Source: a virus | Strand: one strand, 5' to 3' | IMG/VR virus record: IMGVR_UViG_3300042731_002272 | Span: 1-32,775 of that record | Length of the DNA stretch: 32,775 bases | In this document: positions 21,765-29,049 of the stretch, one piece after another | How positions within the stretch are numbered: position 1 is the stretch's first letter | Layout: each line of letters opens with the position of its first letter | Translations under genes and position numbers: made by a program | The notes under the pieces: generated by a model | Seen by the model: the letters and a program-made list of their open reading frames with translations, nothing else | What the model was told of the DNA's origin: nothing | Database searches by the model: none

Positions 21765-22574
21765 CTAAGCTCTCTTCGGGGCCATGAGGTCTTGGAACCT
21801 CTGAACCCTCTTGATCACGGATGCCCTCTCCACTGGAAGCGCCCTGATACTACGCCATCTCTGCTCTTCTGGGAACGCAAACCACCGGTAGAGCTTCCTG
21901 AACTCGGCCAGCCCGAGGCTCTGTGGCACCCTCCGCAGGATGGGCCGCCAGTGCGCTCTACCCTTGATGGGTGGAATACCGAACTCGTGCCGCACGATCT
22001 CAAAAAGGAGATCTCTCGACACCTTGCGACTGAGGGTGATCTTCCCTTCGGGTCGCAGGTTGGTGACGCCGAGGTCCCGAAGCTCCAGCACGACCCGGTG
22101 GCGGTCCCGCCTGCGGTAGGTCTCGATTTCGCGTGCCTCTCGTGGCGTGACCTGGCGCGAGACGATGGACGCCTCCTGGCGAGTGGGCTCATACGGGAGA
22201 GTGTCCATGGTCCACGGATTCTCTCGTGAAAGCACCACTGCTGCTTGACTGACTGCCTCACCCGCCCTCGTCCTCGGCCGAACATACAACACCGTTATCT
22301 TTGCGTCCACAGTACGGAGCCGCTGGGCGAAGGCCCACCCGGGGGGCAGGATGCCCATGATGGTCCAGTCCTCCCGGTCAGGGAGCCGCCTGACCTTCAG
22401 CATCTCGGGGTAGCCGGCGATCCCCCTCGGAGCTTGCTTCTGGACGAACCGGAGGATGTCGTCCGCGACGTTCATCGGGAGCACCTGATTGATGGCTTCA
22501 AGGCGCTCGGGCCACTCCTTGAGGAGCCGCTCCACCTTCTTGTTCTTCGGGAAGGCGCGGATCTCAAGTTCCAT
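21765..22574 (-). CDS. Hypothetical protein, 269 residues, neck region
   Basis: No family is recognised. It begins M-E-L-E-I-R-A-F-P-K-N-K-K-V, has helices in the first 60 residues (R-L-L-K-E-W-P-E-R-L-E-A-I-N), a strand-rich middle (K-I-T-V-L-Y-V-R-P-R-T-R) and a basic helical C-terminal half with V-R-H-E-F-G-I-P-P-I-K-G-R and L-A-E-F-R-K-L-Y-R-W-F. The high positive charge suggests contact with DNA or with an acidic partner. Its ATG overlaps the end of the upstream gene by 11 bases, with GGAG about 10 bases before it. It is placed between the cargo-like cassette and the tail genes, where head-tail joining proteins are expected. Confidence 0.7.
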   Translation of the reverse strand: MELEIRAFPKNKKVERLLKEWPERLEAINQVLPMNVADDILRFVQKQAPRGIAGYPEMLKVRRLPDREDWTIMGILPPGWAFAQRLRTVDAKITVLYVRPRTRAGEAVSQAAVVLSRENPWTMDTLPYEPTRQEASIVSRQVTPREAREIETYRRRDRHRVVLELRDLGVTNLRPEGKITLSRKVSRDLLFEIVRHEFGIPPIKGRAHWRPILRRVPQSLGLAEFRKLYRWFAFPEEQRWRSIRALPVERASVIKRVQRFQDLMAPKRA

Positions 22575-22923
22575 CGGGCTTCTTCTCCGGCTCCATGGCG
22601 TCGATGCACTCGGGAATGAGGGCCTTCGCGTGCTCGTTGCAGGCGCCCACGTAGCCACCGTCGAGGTCTGCCTGGAAGACCTTGTTGGCCCGCTGCCCAC
22701 ACCTGTAGCAGGTGGTGGCGATGGACTGCCTCGTCAGGGGGCCTTCGTAGTGCGGAAAGGAGAGCCCGGCCAGCGGCCCACCACAGGTGAGCCCCAGGTC
22801 GAACCCCTCGCAGTACAACTCCTTGCCCGGGGTGTGCCCTCTGGCAAAGGCTCGCCAGAGCTTCTCACAGCAGGCGCATGGGAACGCGAACCCCAGCGCC
22901 ATCAGGTGCTTGACCTTCTCCAT
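22564..22923 (-). CDS. Small zinc-binding protein, 119 residues
   Basis: This protein contains C-A-C-C near residue 17, two separate cysteines (L-Y-C-E-G-F-D and L-T-C-G-G-P), C-Y-R-C-G-Q-R near 76-82 and a later C-N-E-H segment. The spacing fits one or two zinc sites, the clearest being C-Y-R-C with C-N-E-H. The fold is not identified. ATG 22923 follows GGAGAGGGAG; a GTG seven codons upstream is possible. Zinc-binding proteins of this size in phages often bind nucleic acid or host proteins. It follows the last cassette gene and lacks the shared N-terminal peptide. Confidence 0.7.
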   Translation of the reverse strand: MEKVKHLMALGFAFPCACCEKLWRAFARGHTPGKELYCEGFDLGLTCGGPLAGLSFPHYEGPLTRQSIATTCYRCGQRANKVFQADLDGGYVGACNEHAKALIPECIDAMEPEKKPDGT

Positions 22924-22963
22924 CTCCCTCTCCGTCTCCAACACCCACAGGGGGTGATCATCG

Positions 22964-23293
22964 CTAGTCTATCCGGCCGCCGGTGTAGATGCCCTGCATC
23001 GAGGGCCTCAGGAAGAGGGAGATGGCCTTTGGATCCCTGCTGACAGGGGAGTCAGGGGGCTTGACCCACAGGTCGTAGCGCTCGGTGTCCACGTCTATCT
23101 CCAGCGTGGAGCCCGAGGCTTCATCCACCACTCGGACGGTGTGCGTCGCCGGGTCTATCTCGGTGATGCGGCCCTCGGCGACCCTCTCTCCTGGCTTGCT
23201 CCCGCGCGTGCGCGTGCGAACCGTGACGATGTAGCCAGGGGCGAGGAGCACCTTCTGACGCGCCGCTTCCATCAGTTGGGTCGAGAGTCTCAT
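22964..23293 (-). CDS. Cassette protein with capsid-targeting-like N-terminus (109 residues)
   Basis: The protein starts M-R-L-S-T-Q-L-M-E-A-A-R, the shared cassette peptide with an L-M-E before A at residues 7-10. The rest looks like an SH3-like or OB-like beta barrel (G-Y-I-V-T-V-R-T-R-T, E-G-R-I-T-E-I-D, T-H-T-V-R-V-V-D-E-A), a fold often found in DNA- or RNA-binding and structural proteins. The C-terminal 25 residues end in a charged segment. By analogy with T4 internal proteins, the start peptide would bind the scaffold and be cut by the prohead protease. The ATG overlaps the stop of the gene upstream (ATGA), so the two are made together. Confidence 0.75.
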   Translation of the reverse strand: MRLSTQLMEAARQKVLLAPGYIVTVRTRTRGSKPGERVAEGRITEIDPATHTVRVVDEASGSTLEIDVDTERYDLWVKPPDSPVSRDPKAISLFLRPSMQGIYTGGRID

Positions 23294-23808
23294 GATTTGA
23301 TGTTCGCCCCTCTGGATACGGCCTCTGGCGTCGGGGTGCCGTCCTCCTTCGCGAGCTTCTCATCGAGGATCATGTAGAGGCGCTCCTCGGGTGAAAACTC
23401 GGCCCACACCTTCTTGGGGTTGGCACCTTTACGGTGGCCGCGAGGGGTCGCCTCGAAAGCGTCGATGCAGTACCGCCTCACCTTGTCGTGGAAGACGCTC
23501 CCAAGGTGCCCAGCCGCCTTCTTCAGTTTCCGGTAGCGTTCGATGAGGTTCATGGCCGCGTCAACGGCCTCGTCCCACTTCGACAGCATGGCGTCAGGCC
23601 ACGCGCCTTCGCCCTCCTCGTTGTCCGGGTACTTCGCCCCGCGCTTCACCTTCACCGTGAAGCCGTGCTTCTTGAAGACCTCGGCCATCGCCCGAAGCTC
23701 GACATCGGTAATGGCGCCGATGAACTTCTTGATGTCGTACCACTCGCCGGAGAGGTAGACGGTGCCGGGCTTCTTCGTCGCCTCCTGCAACTGCTGTGAG
23801 AGCCTCAT
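23290..23808 (-). CDS. Cassette protein with capsid-targeting-like N-terminus (172 residues)
   Basis: The start M-R-L-S-Q-Q-L-Q-E-A-T-K matches the cassette peptide, with L-Q-E before A at 7-10. The body is mostly helical: D-I-K-K-F-I-G-A-I-T-D-V-E-L-R-A near 25-40, W-D-E-A-V-D-A-A-M-N-L-I-E-R-Y near 78-92, and a C-terminal helix (E-R-L-Y-M-I-L-D-E-K-L-A-K). It is basic overall and could bind DNA. No family is recognised. The ATG overlaps the stop of the gene upstream (ATGA), and its own stop overlaps the next start, so it is in the middle of the coupled run. Confidence 0.75.
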   Translation of the reverse strand: MRLSQQLQEATKKPGTVYLSGEWYDIKKFIGAITDVELRAMAEVFKKHGFTVKVKRGAKYPDNEEGEGAWPDAMLSKWDEAVDAAMNLIERYRKLKKAAGHLGSVFHDKVRRYCIDAFEATPRGHRKGANPKKVWAEFSPEERLYMILDEKLAKEDGTPTPEAVSRGANIKS

Positions 23809-24221
23809 AGCGCCCCTGCCTCCTTGGCAACAGACCGGAGCATCCCCTCGATGCCGTCCACCTCTCGGGCCAGGTCAGGGCGCCCCACGGCCAAGCTCGC
23901 CGACAGGGCCCCCACGGCCTGCTGGGCCTCCTTGAAGCGTCGCGTCAACTGCGCGCCCGACGAGGCCCGCTTCTTGTGGCGCCGGATGTCCTTCATCCGC
24001 GCCTCACCGATGGGCTTCGCGCCCCTCTGCTTGAGCGCACCCTCGGCGTGGTCGAAGCTGGCTCGGCGCCCAAGCCGCACCTCGTCGCCCTCGATGGACA
24101 GGACCCATTCCCGTCCCTTCTTGTAGAGTTTGGCGAGCCCCTTTGAGGTCTTCATTTCGTAGCCCTTGGGAGTCTTCTTCCACTCCGTCAAGGCCATCAG
24201 AAGCTCGGCCGCCAGGCTCAT
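23805..24221 (-). CDS. Cassette protein with variant N-terminus (138 residues)
   Basis: The start M-S-L-A-A-E-L-L-M-A-L-T-E-W-K-K resembles the cassette peptide in its first half, and L-T-E at 11-13 could be cut, but the next residue is W rather than A or G. The body has a basic strand pair (G-Y-E-M-K-T-S-K-G-L-A-K-L, W-V-L-S-I-E-G-D-E-V-R-L-G) and then long basic helices (D-I-R-R-H-K-K-R-A-S-S). It has a high positive charge and could bind DNA. No family is recognised. The ATG overlaps the upstream stop (ATGA). It is the clearest variant of the peptide, so its membership in the set is less sure. Confidence 0.7.
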   Translation of the reverse strand: MSLAAELLMALTEWKKTPKGYEMKTSKGLAKLYKKGREWVLSIEGDEVRLGRRASFDHAEGALKQRGAKPIGEARMKDIRRHKKRASSGAQLTRRFKEAQQAVGALSASLAVGRPDLAREVDGIEGMLRSVAKEAGAL

Positions 24222-24568
24222 GCGTACATCTCCTTGTTCATCTTCAGCCACTCGGCCGACTGCTCGTTGGCGAGCTTCTTCAAGGTGGCACGCGCCTGGC
24301 TGAAGACTGCCTTCCTCACGGTGTTCGCCACATTCCGCAGATCCCTGCTGTACCTCGTCCCCCTGATGACTTGGAGACCCGGGTCCTTCGTGACATCCCC
24401 GACACTGCCACCCACCCTGAACACCCCTTGGTCTCGAATCGGGATGTCCATGGTGAAGCTAATCCCAGAGCCGTCCGTGTAGATGTCTGCCACCACCTCG
24501 ACAGACCCGATCTTCTTCCGGACCTCGCGTGAACGCGCCGCCTCTAGCAACTGCCTCGAAAGCCTCAT
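24218..24568 (-). CDS. Cassette protein with capsid-targeting-like N-terminus (116 residues)
   Basis: The start M-R-L-S-R-Q-L-L-E-A-A-R is the cassette peptide, with L-L-E before A at 7-10. The body has a beta part (E-V-V-A-D-I-Y-T-D-G-S-G-I-S-F-T-M-D-I) and a helical basic end (A-N-T-V-R-K-A-V-F-S-Q-A-R-A-T-L-K-K). No family is recognised. ATG 24568 was chosen because it follows a GGGAGGTGGGC site and overlaps the upstream stop (ATGA); a GTG two codons earlier is possible. If cut after residue 9, the mature protein would start at A10. Confidence 0.75.
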   Translation of the reverse strand: MRLSRQLLEAARSREVRKKIGSVEVVADIYTDGSGISFTMDIPIRDQGVFRVGGSVGDVTKDPGLQVIRGTRYSRDLRNVANTVRKAVFSQARATLKKLANEQSAEWLKMNKEMYA

Positions 24569-25020
24569 GCCCACCTCCCCATCACGTCGAAGGCGATGGT
24601 GTAGGTGAGGGTCTCGGCCCCCGCGTTCACCTTGACCTCGTTGAACTCGGTGGTGTCTGACCAGTCGATGTTGGTGACCCGCGCCCCCCGGCGGAAGTCG
24701 TCGTCGGCCATGCGGACGACTGCCTTGCGGATGGCCGGCTTGACCGCCTGGAGCACCTCCCTGCTGACCTTGTTCCGGTCGCCCATGGGGAAGAGGGCCT
24801 GGCGGTCCGAGAGCTTCTTGAGGAATCCCTGGAGCACACGCCGCTGCTTGCCAAAGAGGCTCGCCACCGTCGCGCCCTTGATCTCGAACTTGACCTCGAC
24901 GAGGGCAATGAACTCGTCGTCACTGTCATCGGACGGGGCGCCGTCCGGAGCCATCTCGGCGGAGATCACCTTGATGCCGCCGGAGGCCGCCTCTGCCAGT
25001 TGGGTCGCCAGGCTACTCAT
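24565..25020 (-). CDS. Cassette protein with capsid-targeting-like N-terminus (151 residues)
   Basis: The start M-S-S-L-A-T-Q-L-A-E-A-A-S fits the cassette pattern with one extra residue, and L-A-E precedes A at 8-11. The body has a beta hairpin (F-I-A-L-V-E-V-K-F-E-I-K-G), a basic helical part (V-L-Q-G-F-L-K-K-L-S-D-R-Q, K-P-A-I-R-K-A-V-V) and a C-terminal strand-rich end (V-N-A-G-A-E-T-L-T-Y-T-I-A-F-D). No family is recognised. The ATG at 25020 has a GGAGG site 7-8 bases upstream and overlaps the upstream stop by 8 bases. It lies beside the possible gp14-like gene, so the cassette is interleaved with structural genes. Confidence 0.75.
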   Translation of the reverse strand: MSSLATQLAEAASGGIKVISAEMAPDGAPSDDSDDEFIALVEVKFEIKGATVASLFGKQRRVLQGFLKKLSDRQALFPMGDRNKVSREVLQAVKPAIRKAVVRMADDDFRRGARVTNIDWSDTTEFNEVKVNAGAETLTYTIAFDVMGRWA

Positions 25021-25582
25021 CGCCATCCTCCAGTGTCTTCCGGATCGGCAGGAATTTGGTGCGCCGCGAAAGCTCCAGCTTGTAGCCAACGAACTGCTCT
25101 GCCGTCCACACGTTGCCGTCTCGGGTCGCCTTCACCACGTCCCACTGGCTGCGGTCCTCTTCGCTGCCGAAGGGTGGCTGCTCCCAGAAGGACACCACGT
25201 CCCCTTCCTTCGGGTAGGGTGCGGAGTGGTCCTCGAACTCCTTCCGACTGATCTTGGCGATGGCCTCGGAGTTGCGCTGGATGCCCACCTCGGTCGCCTC
25301 CGGGGTGATGTTCTCGGACTGCGGGAACTCGATTTCAGCCATCATCTCCCAGGGGCCATCGAACTCCCAATCGCCATCGACGTTGGGCTCTTTGTAAAGG
25401 GGATCCCTGTGCTTCGCCCTGCGGAGCCTGTAGTAGATGATGGGGGTCCCGGCCAGCCGCGCCCCTTCCGAAGCAATCGAGTCATGAACAGCCAACTCGT
25501 CGCCGCACCCCTCGCAGTCGCCGCCGGGGAAGATGCGCCGCTTCGGACCACAGCCGTCTGAGCAGAACCCGCCCACGTCCAC
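25013..25582 (-). CDS. Possible gp14-like neck protein with N-terminal zinc knuckles
   Basis: This 189-residue protein has C-S-D-G-C near residue 7 and C-E-G-C-G near 23, a likely zinc site. The main part resembles T4-type neck proteins: P-I-I-Y-Y-R-L-R-R at about 47-55, D-P-L-Y-K-E-P near 60-66, a helical stretch around 100, and Y-P-K-E-G-D-V-V-S-F near 122-131, a position where gp14-type proteins have an R-P-R-E-G-D type motif. The similarity is short, so the assignment is tentative. The protein lacks the cassette peptide, unlike most of its neighbours. The start is GTG 25582, right after the upstream TAG, with AGGAAG before it. If correct, it sits in the ring that closes the head at the tail. 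Confidence 0.5.
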   Translation of the reverse strand: MDVGGFCSDGCGPKRRIFPGGDCEGCGDELAVHDSIASEGARLAGTPIIYYRLRRAKHRDPLYKEPNVDGDWEFDGPWEMMAEIEFPQSENITPEATEVGIQRNSEAIAKISRKEFEDHSAPYPKEGDVVSFWEQPPFGSEEDRSQWDVVKATRDGNVWTAEQFVGYKLELSRRTKFLPIRKTLEDGDE

Positions 25583-26149
25583 CTACTTCCTGGGCATCTT
25601 CTTGAAGGCCCCCGACACCATCTTGTGTTGGCGGTCCGTCTCGACCTTCATGGTCCCGAGGTTGCCCACGATGGTTCGCGCGGCCTGGTAGACGGTCCTC
25701 GGGTCGTCCTTGCCCTTGCCGATCTGTCCGAGGCCCTTTCGGATCTCCTTGAGCCACGCATCCATGTTCTCGACGAAGACCACGAGACCGACCATGCCGT
25801 GCGGCAAGTCGAAGATGTCGAGGCCCGGGATGACACCCTCGTCGAGGCCCTCCTTCATGGCTGCCTTGAGCTTGGCTGCCTTCTCCTTCGAGCCGACGAG
25901 GGCCAGCCCGTGCCACTCGCTGCGGGGCCCAGCCCAGAAGCTCCGGATGACGAGGCCGTGCGGCTGAAGGAGCTTGGGCACCCGATGGGCCATCTTCTTC
26001 GTGACGACCACCTGCTTGCCGTCTGCGAGGAGCCCGAGCACCTCCTGTTCGCTCATCTTGCGAGCATCGACCTTCCCGGCCTTGCGCTCCGCCGCCGAGA
26101 GGCCCGCCTCGTCGAGGGTTCCGTGGAGTTCCTCCGAAAGCCGCGTCAT
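25583..26149 (-). CDS. Cassette protein with capsid-targeting-like N-terminus (188 residues)
   Basis: The start M-T-R-L-S-E-E-L-H-G-T-L-D-E-A-G fits the longer form of the cassette peptide; L-D-E precedes A at 12-15. The body has L-L-A-D-G-K-Q-V-V-V-T-K-K-M near 40-53, then P-G-L-D-I-F-D-L-P-H-G-M near 105-116, and V-F-V-E-N-M-D-A-W-L near 122-131. It is helical and basic at the end. No family is recognised. The ATG overlaps the stop of the upstream gene (ATGA). It and its neighbour at 26146 are the first cassette genes after the TMEM65-like gene. Confidence 0.75.
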   Translation of the reverse strand: MTRLSEELHGTLDEAGLSAAERKAGKVDARKMSEQEVLGLLADGKQVVVTKKMAHRVPKLLQPHGLVIRSFWAGPRSEWHGLALVGSKEKAAKLKAAMKEGLDEGVIPGLDIFDLPHGMVGLVVFVENMDAWLKEIRKGLGQIGKGKDDPRTVYQAARTIVGNLGTMKVETDRQHKMVSGAFKKMPRK

Positions 26150-26481
26150 GCCGCACCTCTCTTCTTCATCATGTTGTCCACGTACCACTGCGAGTAGAAC
26201 GGGGGCGAGAGCTTCAGCCCCGTCGTGTCGAGCACATGGTCGTGGCTGTAGCGGCCGTACTTGCCACCGATGTTGTCCTTCACCCAGAACTTGATGTCGT
26301 CCTTGGTGGAGGCCCTGGCGATCACCCGAGAGGAGGACTTGTGGGGATCGCCGTAGGTAACGATGTAGCCCCCGGCGCTGTCCTTCGAGATGACGACCAT
26401 GTGAGGCGCCATCTTCTTCTTGACGTTGGAGAGGGCGCCCTTGCCCTTTGCCGCCTCTGTCAGTTGCTCCGAGAGTCTCAT
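26146..26481 (-). CDS. Cassette protein with capsid-targeting-like N-terminus (111 residues)
   Basis: The start M-R-L-S-E-Q-L-T-E-A-A-K is the cassette peptide, with L-T-E before A at 7-10. The mature part has a strand-rich region (M-V-V-I-S-K-D-S-A-G-G-Y-I-V-T-Y-G) and a helical one (R-A-S-T-K-D-D-I-K-F-W-V-K-D). It is basic, with many Tyr and His residues (G-R-Y-S-H-D-H-V), and could contact nucleic acid. No family is recognised. The ATG overlaps the stop of the TMEM65-like gene (ATGA), so the two proteins are made together. Confidence 0.75.
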   Translation of the reverse strand: MRLSEQLTEAAKGKGALSNVKKKMAPHMVVISKDSAGGYIVTYGDPHKSSSRVIARASTKDDIKFWVKDNIGGKYGRYSHDHVLDTTGLKLSPPFYSQWYVDNMMKKRGAA

Positions 26482-28184
26482 GCCACACCTCCGGTCAGGG
26501 CCGCCACGCCCAGCTTGATGGCGATGGGGATCAGGCACCCGACAATGACGCCGATGGTCGCCTGGCTCGTCGTCCCCTCACCCTTGACGCCGAGAACCTT
26601 CCACAGGGCGTAGGCCACCGCGCCCCCGAGGAGCGCCCCCACACCGTCCGAGAACGTGTTGCCGAGGCCCGCCGCCACCTGGGCGCTGTAGCCCATGGCC
26701 TGGACGGCCTCTTCCACCTGATCCATGCCGATGAGCATCCCCGCGTTGTCGATGAGGCCGAAGACCGCCGATGCGCTCATGCCCACGCCGTAGCTCTTCA
26801 TGGCGGCGAGGGCCTTGCGGTGCTTCGACGCCACCTCCTTGTCGGCACCGGAGACGATGTTGGCGACCTTCCGCTTGGTCTGCTCCAGGGAGTCCTCGAT
26901 GCTCCGCTGGATCATCTTCACAAGGGTCTTGTCGTGCTCGGCGAACGCCTGGGCGATCTCCTGTTTCGAGGCGCCGGAGCCAGGGGCCGGGATCATCCCC
27001 TTCTTGATTGCCTGACGCATCGCGTCTTGAACGGCGTCCTCGATGGTGTCCTCTGAGAGCCCCCCTGCGGCCTTCTGGATGCGCTGGGCATACTGGTTGA
27101 CCTGGCGCTTCACGAGGTTCTGGGCGGTCCCTGGGAGCTTCTCAAGGAGCTTCTGGTACACGCGCCCGAGCGCACGCATGACCTTCTCACTCATGACGGA
27201 GAGGCGCCGCTTGACGCCCCTGAAGAGGCCGGCGAGCTTTTCGCCGATGGCCTCGCCCAGAGCCTCGGCGTCGTCGCCCTCGGAGTAGCCGTCGATGAGG
27301 CTCTCGACCACCTGAAGCTCGGCGAGGATGACCTCTTCGGTGAGGGGCTCGCCCTCGGGCTCCACGCCCTCATAGGTGAACAGGTAGGAGTAGGACGGGT
27401 GGTTCTCCAGATCGTCGATGCTCACCTCGACTTCCAGTTCGTCGTACTTGGGGAGCTTGTCGTCGAGGAGAATCAGGACGACCGTCTTCTGCTTCTTGAC
27501 CCACCTCTCGACGTTCCCCTCCGTCCCCTTGGGGAGGGAGACCGTCTCGCCGACGCGGACATCCTTGATCCAGTGAGGGACCTCCACGACCTTGGCACGC
27601 ACGGCCTTGGTGAGAACCCCCGTGTTGCCAATGTGGACCTTCCGCTTCCTCTCCAAGTCGTCCGGGTGGACCCACACCGGCATGTCTTTGAACTTGCCGC
27701 TGGCCACCTTGCCGAAGATGAAACCGCCACCGGTCCACTTGATGAGGTTGATGCTCGTGCCCTTCGGAAGCGTCACCTCCCCGATGGCATCGCCCTTCCT
27801 CATGTCGGTGACTTCAATCGCCTTGTTCGTCTTGAGCTTCCTCCCCAGCTTGAAGTCCCTGAGGGACTCCCGAAGGGTCTCCGGCGCGATGGCGTTGACA
27901 GGGACCCAGCCGTCCGAGTGGGACAGCACCATGGCGAGGGCCGCCTTGGCCTTGGCCTCTTCGACGGCCTCTGCCGTCGTCTTCTTCGGCGGGGTCTTGG
28001 GCTTGGGCGCCGGCTTCTCATCGTCGAGGTTCAGGTCGGGCTTCATCTTCGTCGGCTTGATGCGGCGAAGCTGGCGCACGACGCGGTAGCGCTCGCCGCC
28101 CTTGGTGACGGTATGCGCGGCCCTGGAGCCCGTGAACCGGCCGTCCTTGCCGTGGTAGGTCGTCCCCTCTTCCACCCGCGCCAT
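26478..28184 (-). CDS. Multidomain protein with TMEM65-like C-terminal membrane domain
   Basis: This 568-residue protein has four visible parts. Residues about 1-45 form a head with H-G-K-D-G-R-F-T-G-S. Residues 48-85 are low-complexity. Residues about 130-178 and 210-260 are two related beta modules, each with L-P-K-G-T followed by N and [K/R]-W, and later D-D-L-E. Residues about 280-450 are helical. The C-terminal 116 residues resemble TMEM65 (PF10507): F-G-L-I-D-N-A-G-M near 475-483, V-A-A-G-L-G-N-T-F-S-D-G-V-G near 503-516, and hydrophobic segments at about 514-527 and 543-560. TMEM65 is a mitochondrial membrane protein; a phage role is unknown. ATG 28184 has a GGAGG site. Packaging with the cassette proteins is possible but unproven. 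Confidence 0.75.
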   Translation of the reverse strand: MARVEEGTTYHGKDGRFTGSRAAHTVTKGGERYRVVRQLRRIKPTKMKPDLNLDDEKPAPKPKTPPKKTTAEAVEEAKAKAALAMVLSHSDGWVPVNAIAPETLRESLRDFKLGRKLKTNKAIEVTDMRKGDAIGEVTLPKGTSINLIKWTGGGFIFGKVASGKFKDMPVWVHPDDLERKRKVHIGNTGVLTKAVRAKVVEVPHWIKDVRVGETVSLPKGTEGNVERWVKKQKTVVLILLDDKLPKYDELEVEVSIDDLENHPSYSYLFTYEGVEPEGEPLTEEVILAELQVVESLIDGYSEGDDAEALGEAIGEKLAGLFRGVKRRLSVMSEKVMRALGRVYQKLLEKLPGTAQNLVKRQVNQYAQRIQKAAGGLSEDTIEDAVQDAMRQAIKKGMIPAPGSGASKQEIAQAFAEHDKTLVKMIQRSIEDSLEQTKRKVANIVSGADKEVASKHRKALAAMKSYGVGMSASAVFGLIDNAGMLIGMDQVEEAVQAMGYSAQVAAGLGNTFSDGVGALLGGAVAYALWKVLGVKGEGTTSQATIGVIVGCLIPIAIKLGVAALTGGVA

Positions 28185-28199
28185 CGCCCCTACCTCCAG

Positions 28200-28649
28200 C
28201 TACGCCTTCTTCTTCTGAAGACCCGCCAGTTGGCCGATGCGGTAGAAGACGGCGTTCAACTCAGCCGTGAGGTCTGCCGCCGCTCGCCGTGTCCGGTTGT
28301 CGAACCCGAGGATGCCCGTCCCAGCGTAGTGACCAAGCACCTTCAGGGACCGGATCGCGGCATCAATCTCTTCCGCCGCATTCTCGTTGAACCAATCGAC
28401 AAGATCGTCGATGCCGTCAGGGTCCTTTCGCGACCGCTCAAGATCCCCCTGCTTCCGGCCAGCATTCACCTGTTTCTGGAAAGCCTTGAAGACGGCATCG
28501 CCACGGACCGCCTCGACATCTCCGCCAATGCCCTCCCCGATGGCCCCCTCACGGTTCGATGCCTCGGCGAGCAGGTGCTTGCTGCCAGGCACAGCCTCTT
28601 CTGAGACCAGCCGCCCCAACTCCTCGTCCAGTAGCCTCTCGCGATTCAT
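28200..28649 (-). CDS. Cassette-related protein with late protease-like sites (149 residues)
   Basis: This protein does not start with the standard peptide, but its first 30 residues contain L-L-D-E-E-L, V-S-E-E-A and L-L-A-E-A-S, so several positions look like prohead-protease sites; the last (L-A-E before A at about 27-30) is the best. The body is helical, with A-F-Q-K-Q-V-N-A-G-R-K near 57, W-F-N-E-N-A-A-E-E-I-D-A-A-I near 86 and a basic C-terminus. No family is recognised. The ATG overlaps the stop of the upstream gene (ATGA). It may be a diverged cassette member or a scaffold-like component cut inside the prohead. Confidence 0.65.
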   Translation of the reverse strand: MNRERLLDEELGRLVSEEAVPGSKHLLAEASNREGAIGEGIGGDVEAVRGDAVFKAFQKQVNAGRKQGDLERSRKDPDGIDDLVDWFNENAAEEIDAAIRSLKVLGHYAGTGILGFDNRTRRAAADLTAELNAVFYRIGQLAGLQKKKA

Positions 28650-29035
28650 CGGTTGTCCCTCTTCCTCTCCCCGTAGTTCTGGATGGCGTGATTGAGGAAG
28701 GACTCGACGTGCCGGATGACCTCCCTGTCGCTCGTCTGATGCTTGGCATACATGAAGGACTTGCCGTCCTTCCTCATGAAGATGTCCCACGCCCCCTCAG
28801 GGTGCTTCGTCTCGGCAGCCTTCAGGACGATGGTGAACTTGCCGATGTTCGCCGCTGGCCCATCCGCACTGATGCTCCACTGCGGCGTGTGCCGCTTCAG
28901 GCCGCCTGGCACGCTGTCGATGATGGACTTGGCCATCAGCCAGGCATCCGTGAGAGCCCCCTTGCGGAGCTTGAGCTTGACCTTCCCCTTGGCCTCCACG
29001 AGCGTCGCTTTCAACTGCTCCGATAGCCGTGCCAT
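28646..29035 (-). CDS. Cassette protein with capsid-targeting-like N-terminus (129 residues)
   Basis: The start M-A-R-L-S-E-Q-L-K-A-T-L-V-E-A-K-G fits the longer cassette form; L-V-E precedes A at 12-15. The mature part is a mixed domain: basic helices (L-K-L-R-K-G-A-L-T-D-A-W-L-M-A-K), a strand pair (K-F-T-I-V-L-K-A-A, W-D-I-F-M-R-K-D-G-K) and a C-terminal helix (V-I-R-H-V-E-S-F-L-N-H-A-I). This may be a small alpha/beta domain; no family is recognised. ATG 29035 has a GGGAGGACGGG site, so the arginine-rich upstream extension is rejected. It overlaps the next gene's start by 4 bases. Confidence 0.75.
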   Translation of the reverse strand: MARLSEQLKATLVEAKGKVKLKLRKGALTDAWLMAKSIIDSVPGGLKRHTPQWSISADGPAANIGKFTIVLKAAETKHPEGAWDIFMRKDGKSFMYAKHQTSDREVIRHVESFLNHAIQNYGERKRDNR

Positions 29036-29049
29036 CCCGTCCTCCCGTC

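Noticed and set aside
21765-22574. Assignment of the 269-residue protein as a portal or protease
   Set aside because: It is far too short for a portal and lacks a recognisable serine-protease pattern, so it is left as hypothetical.
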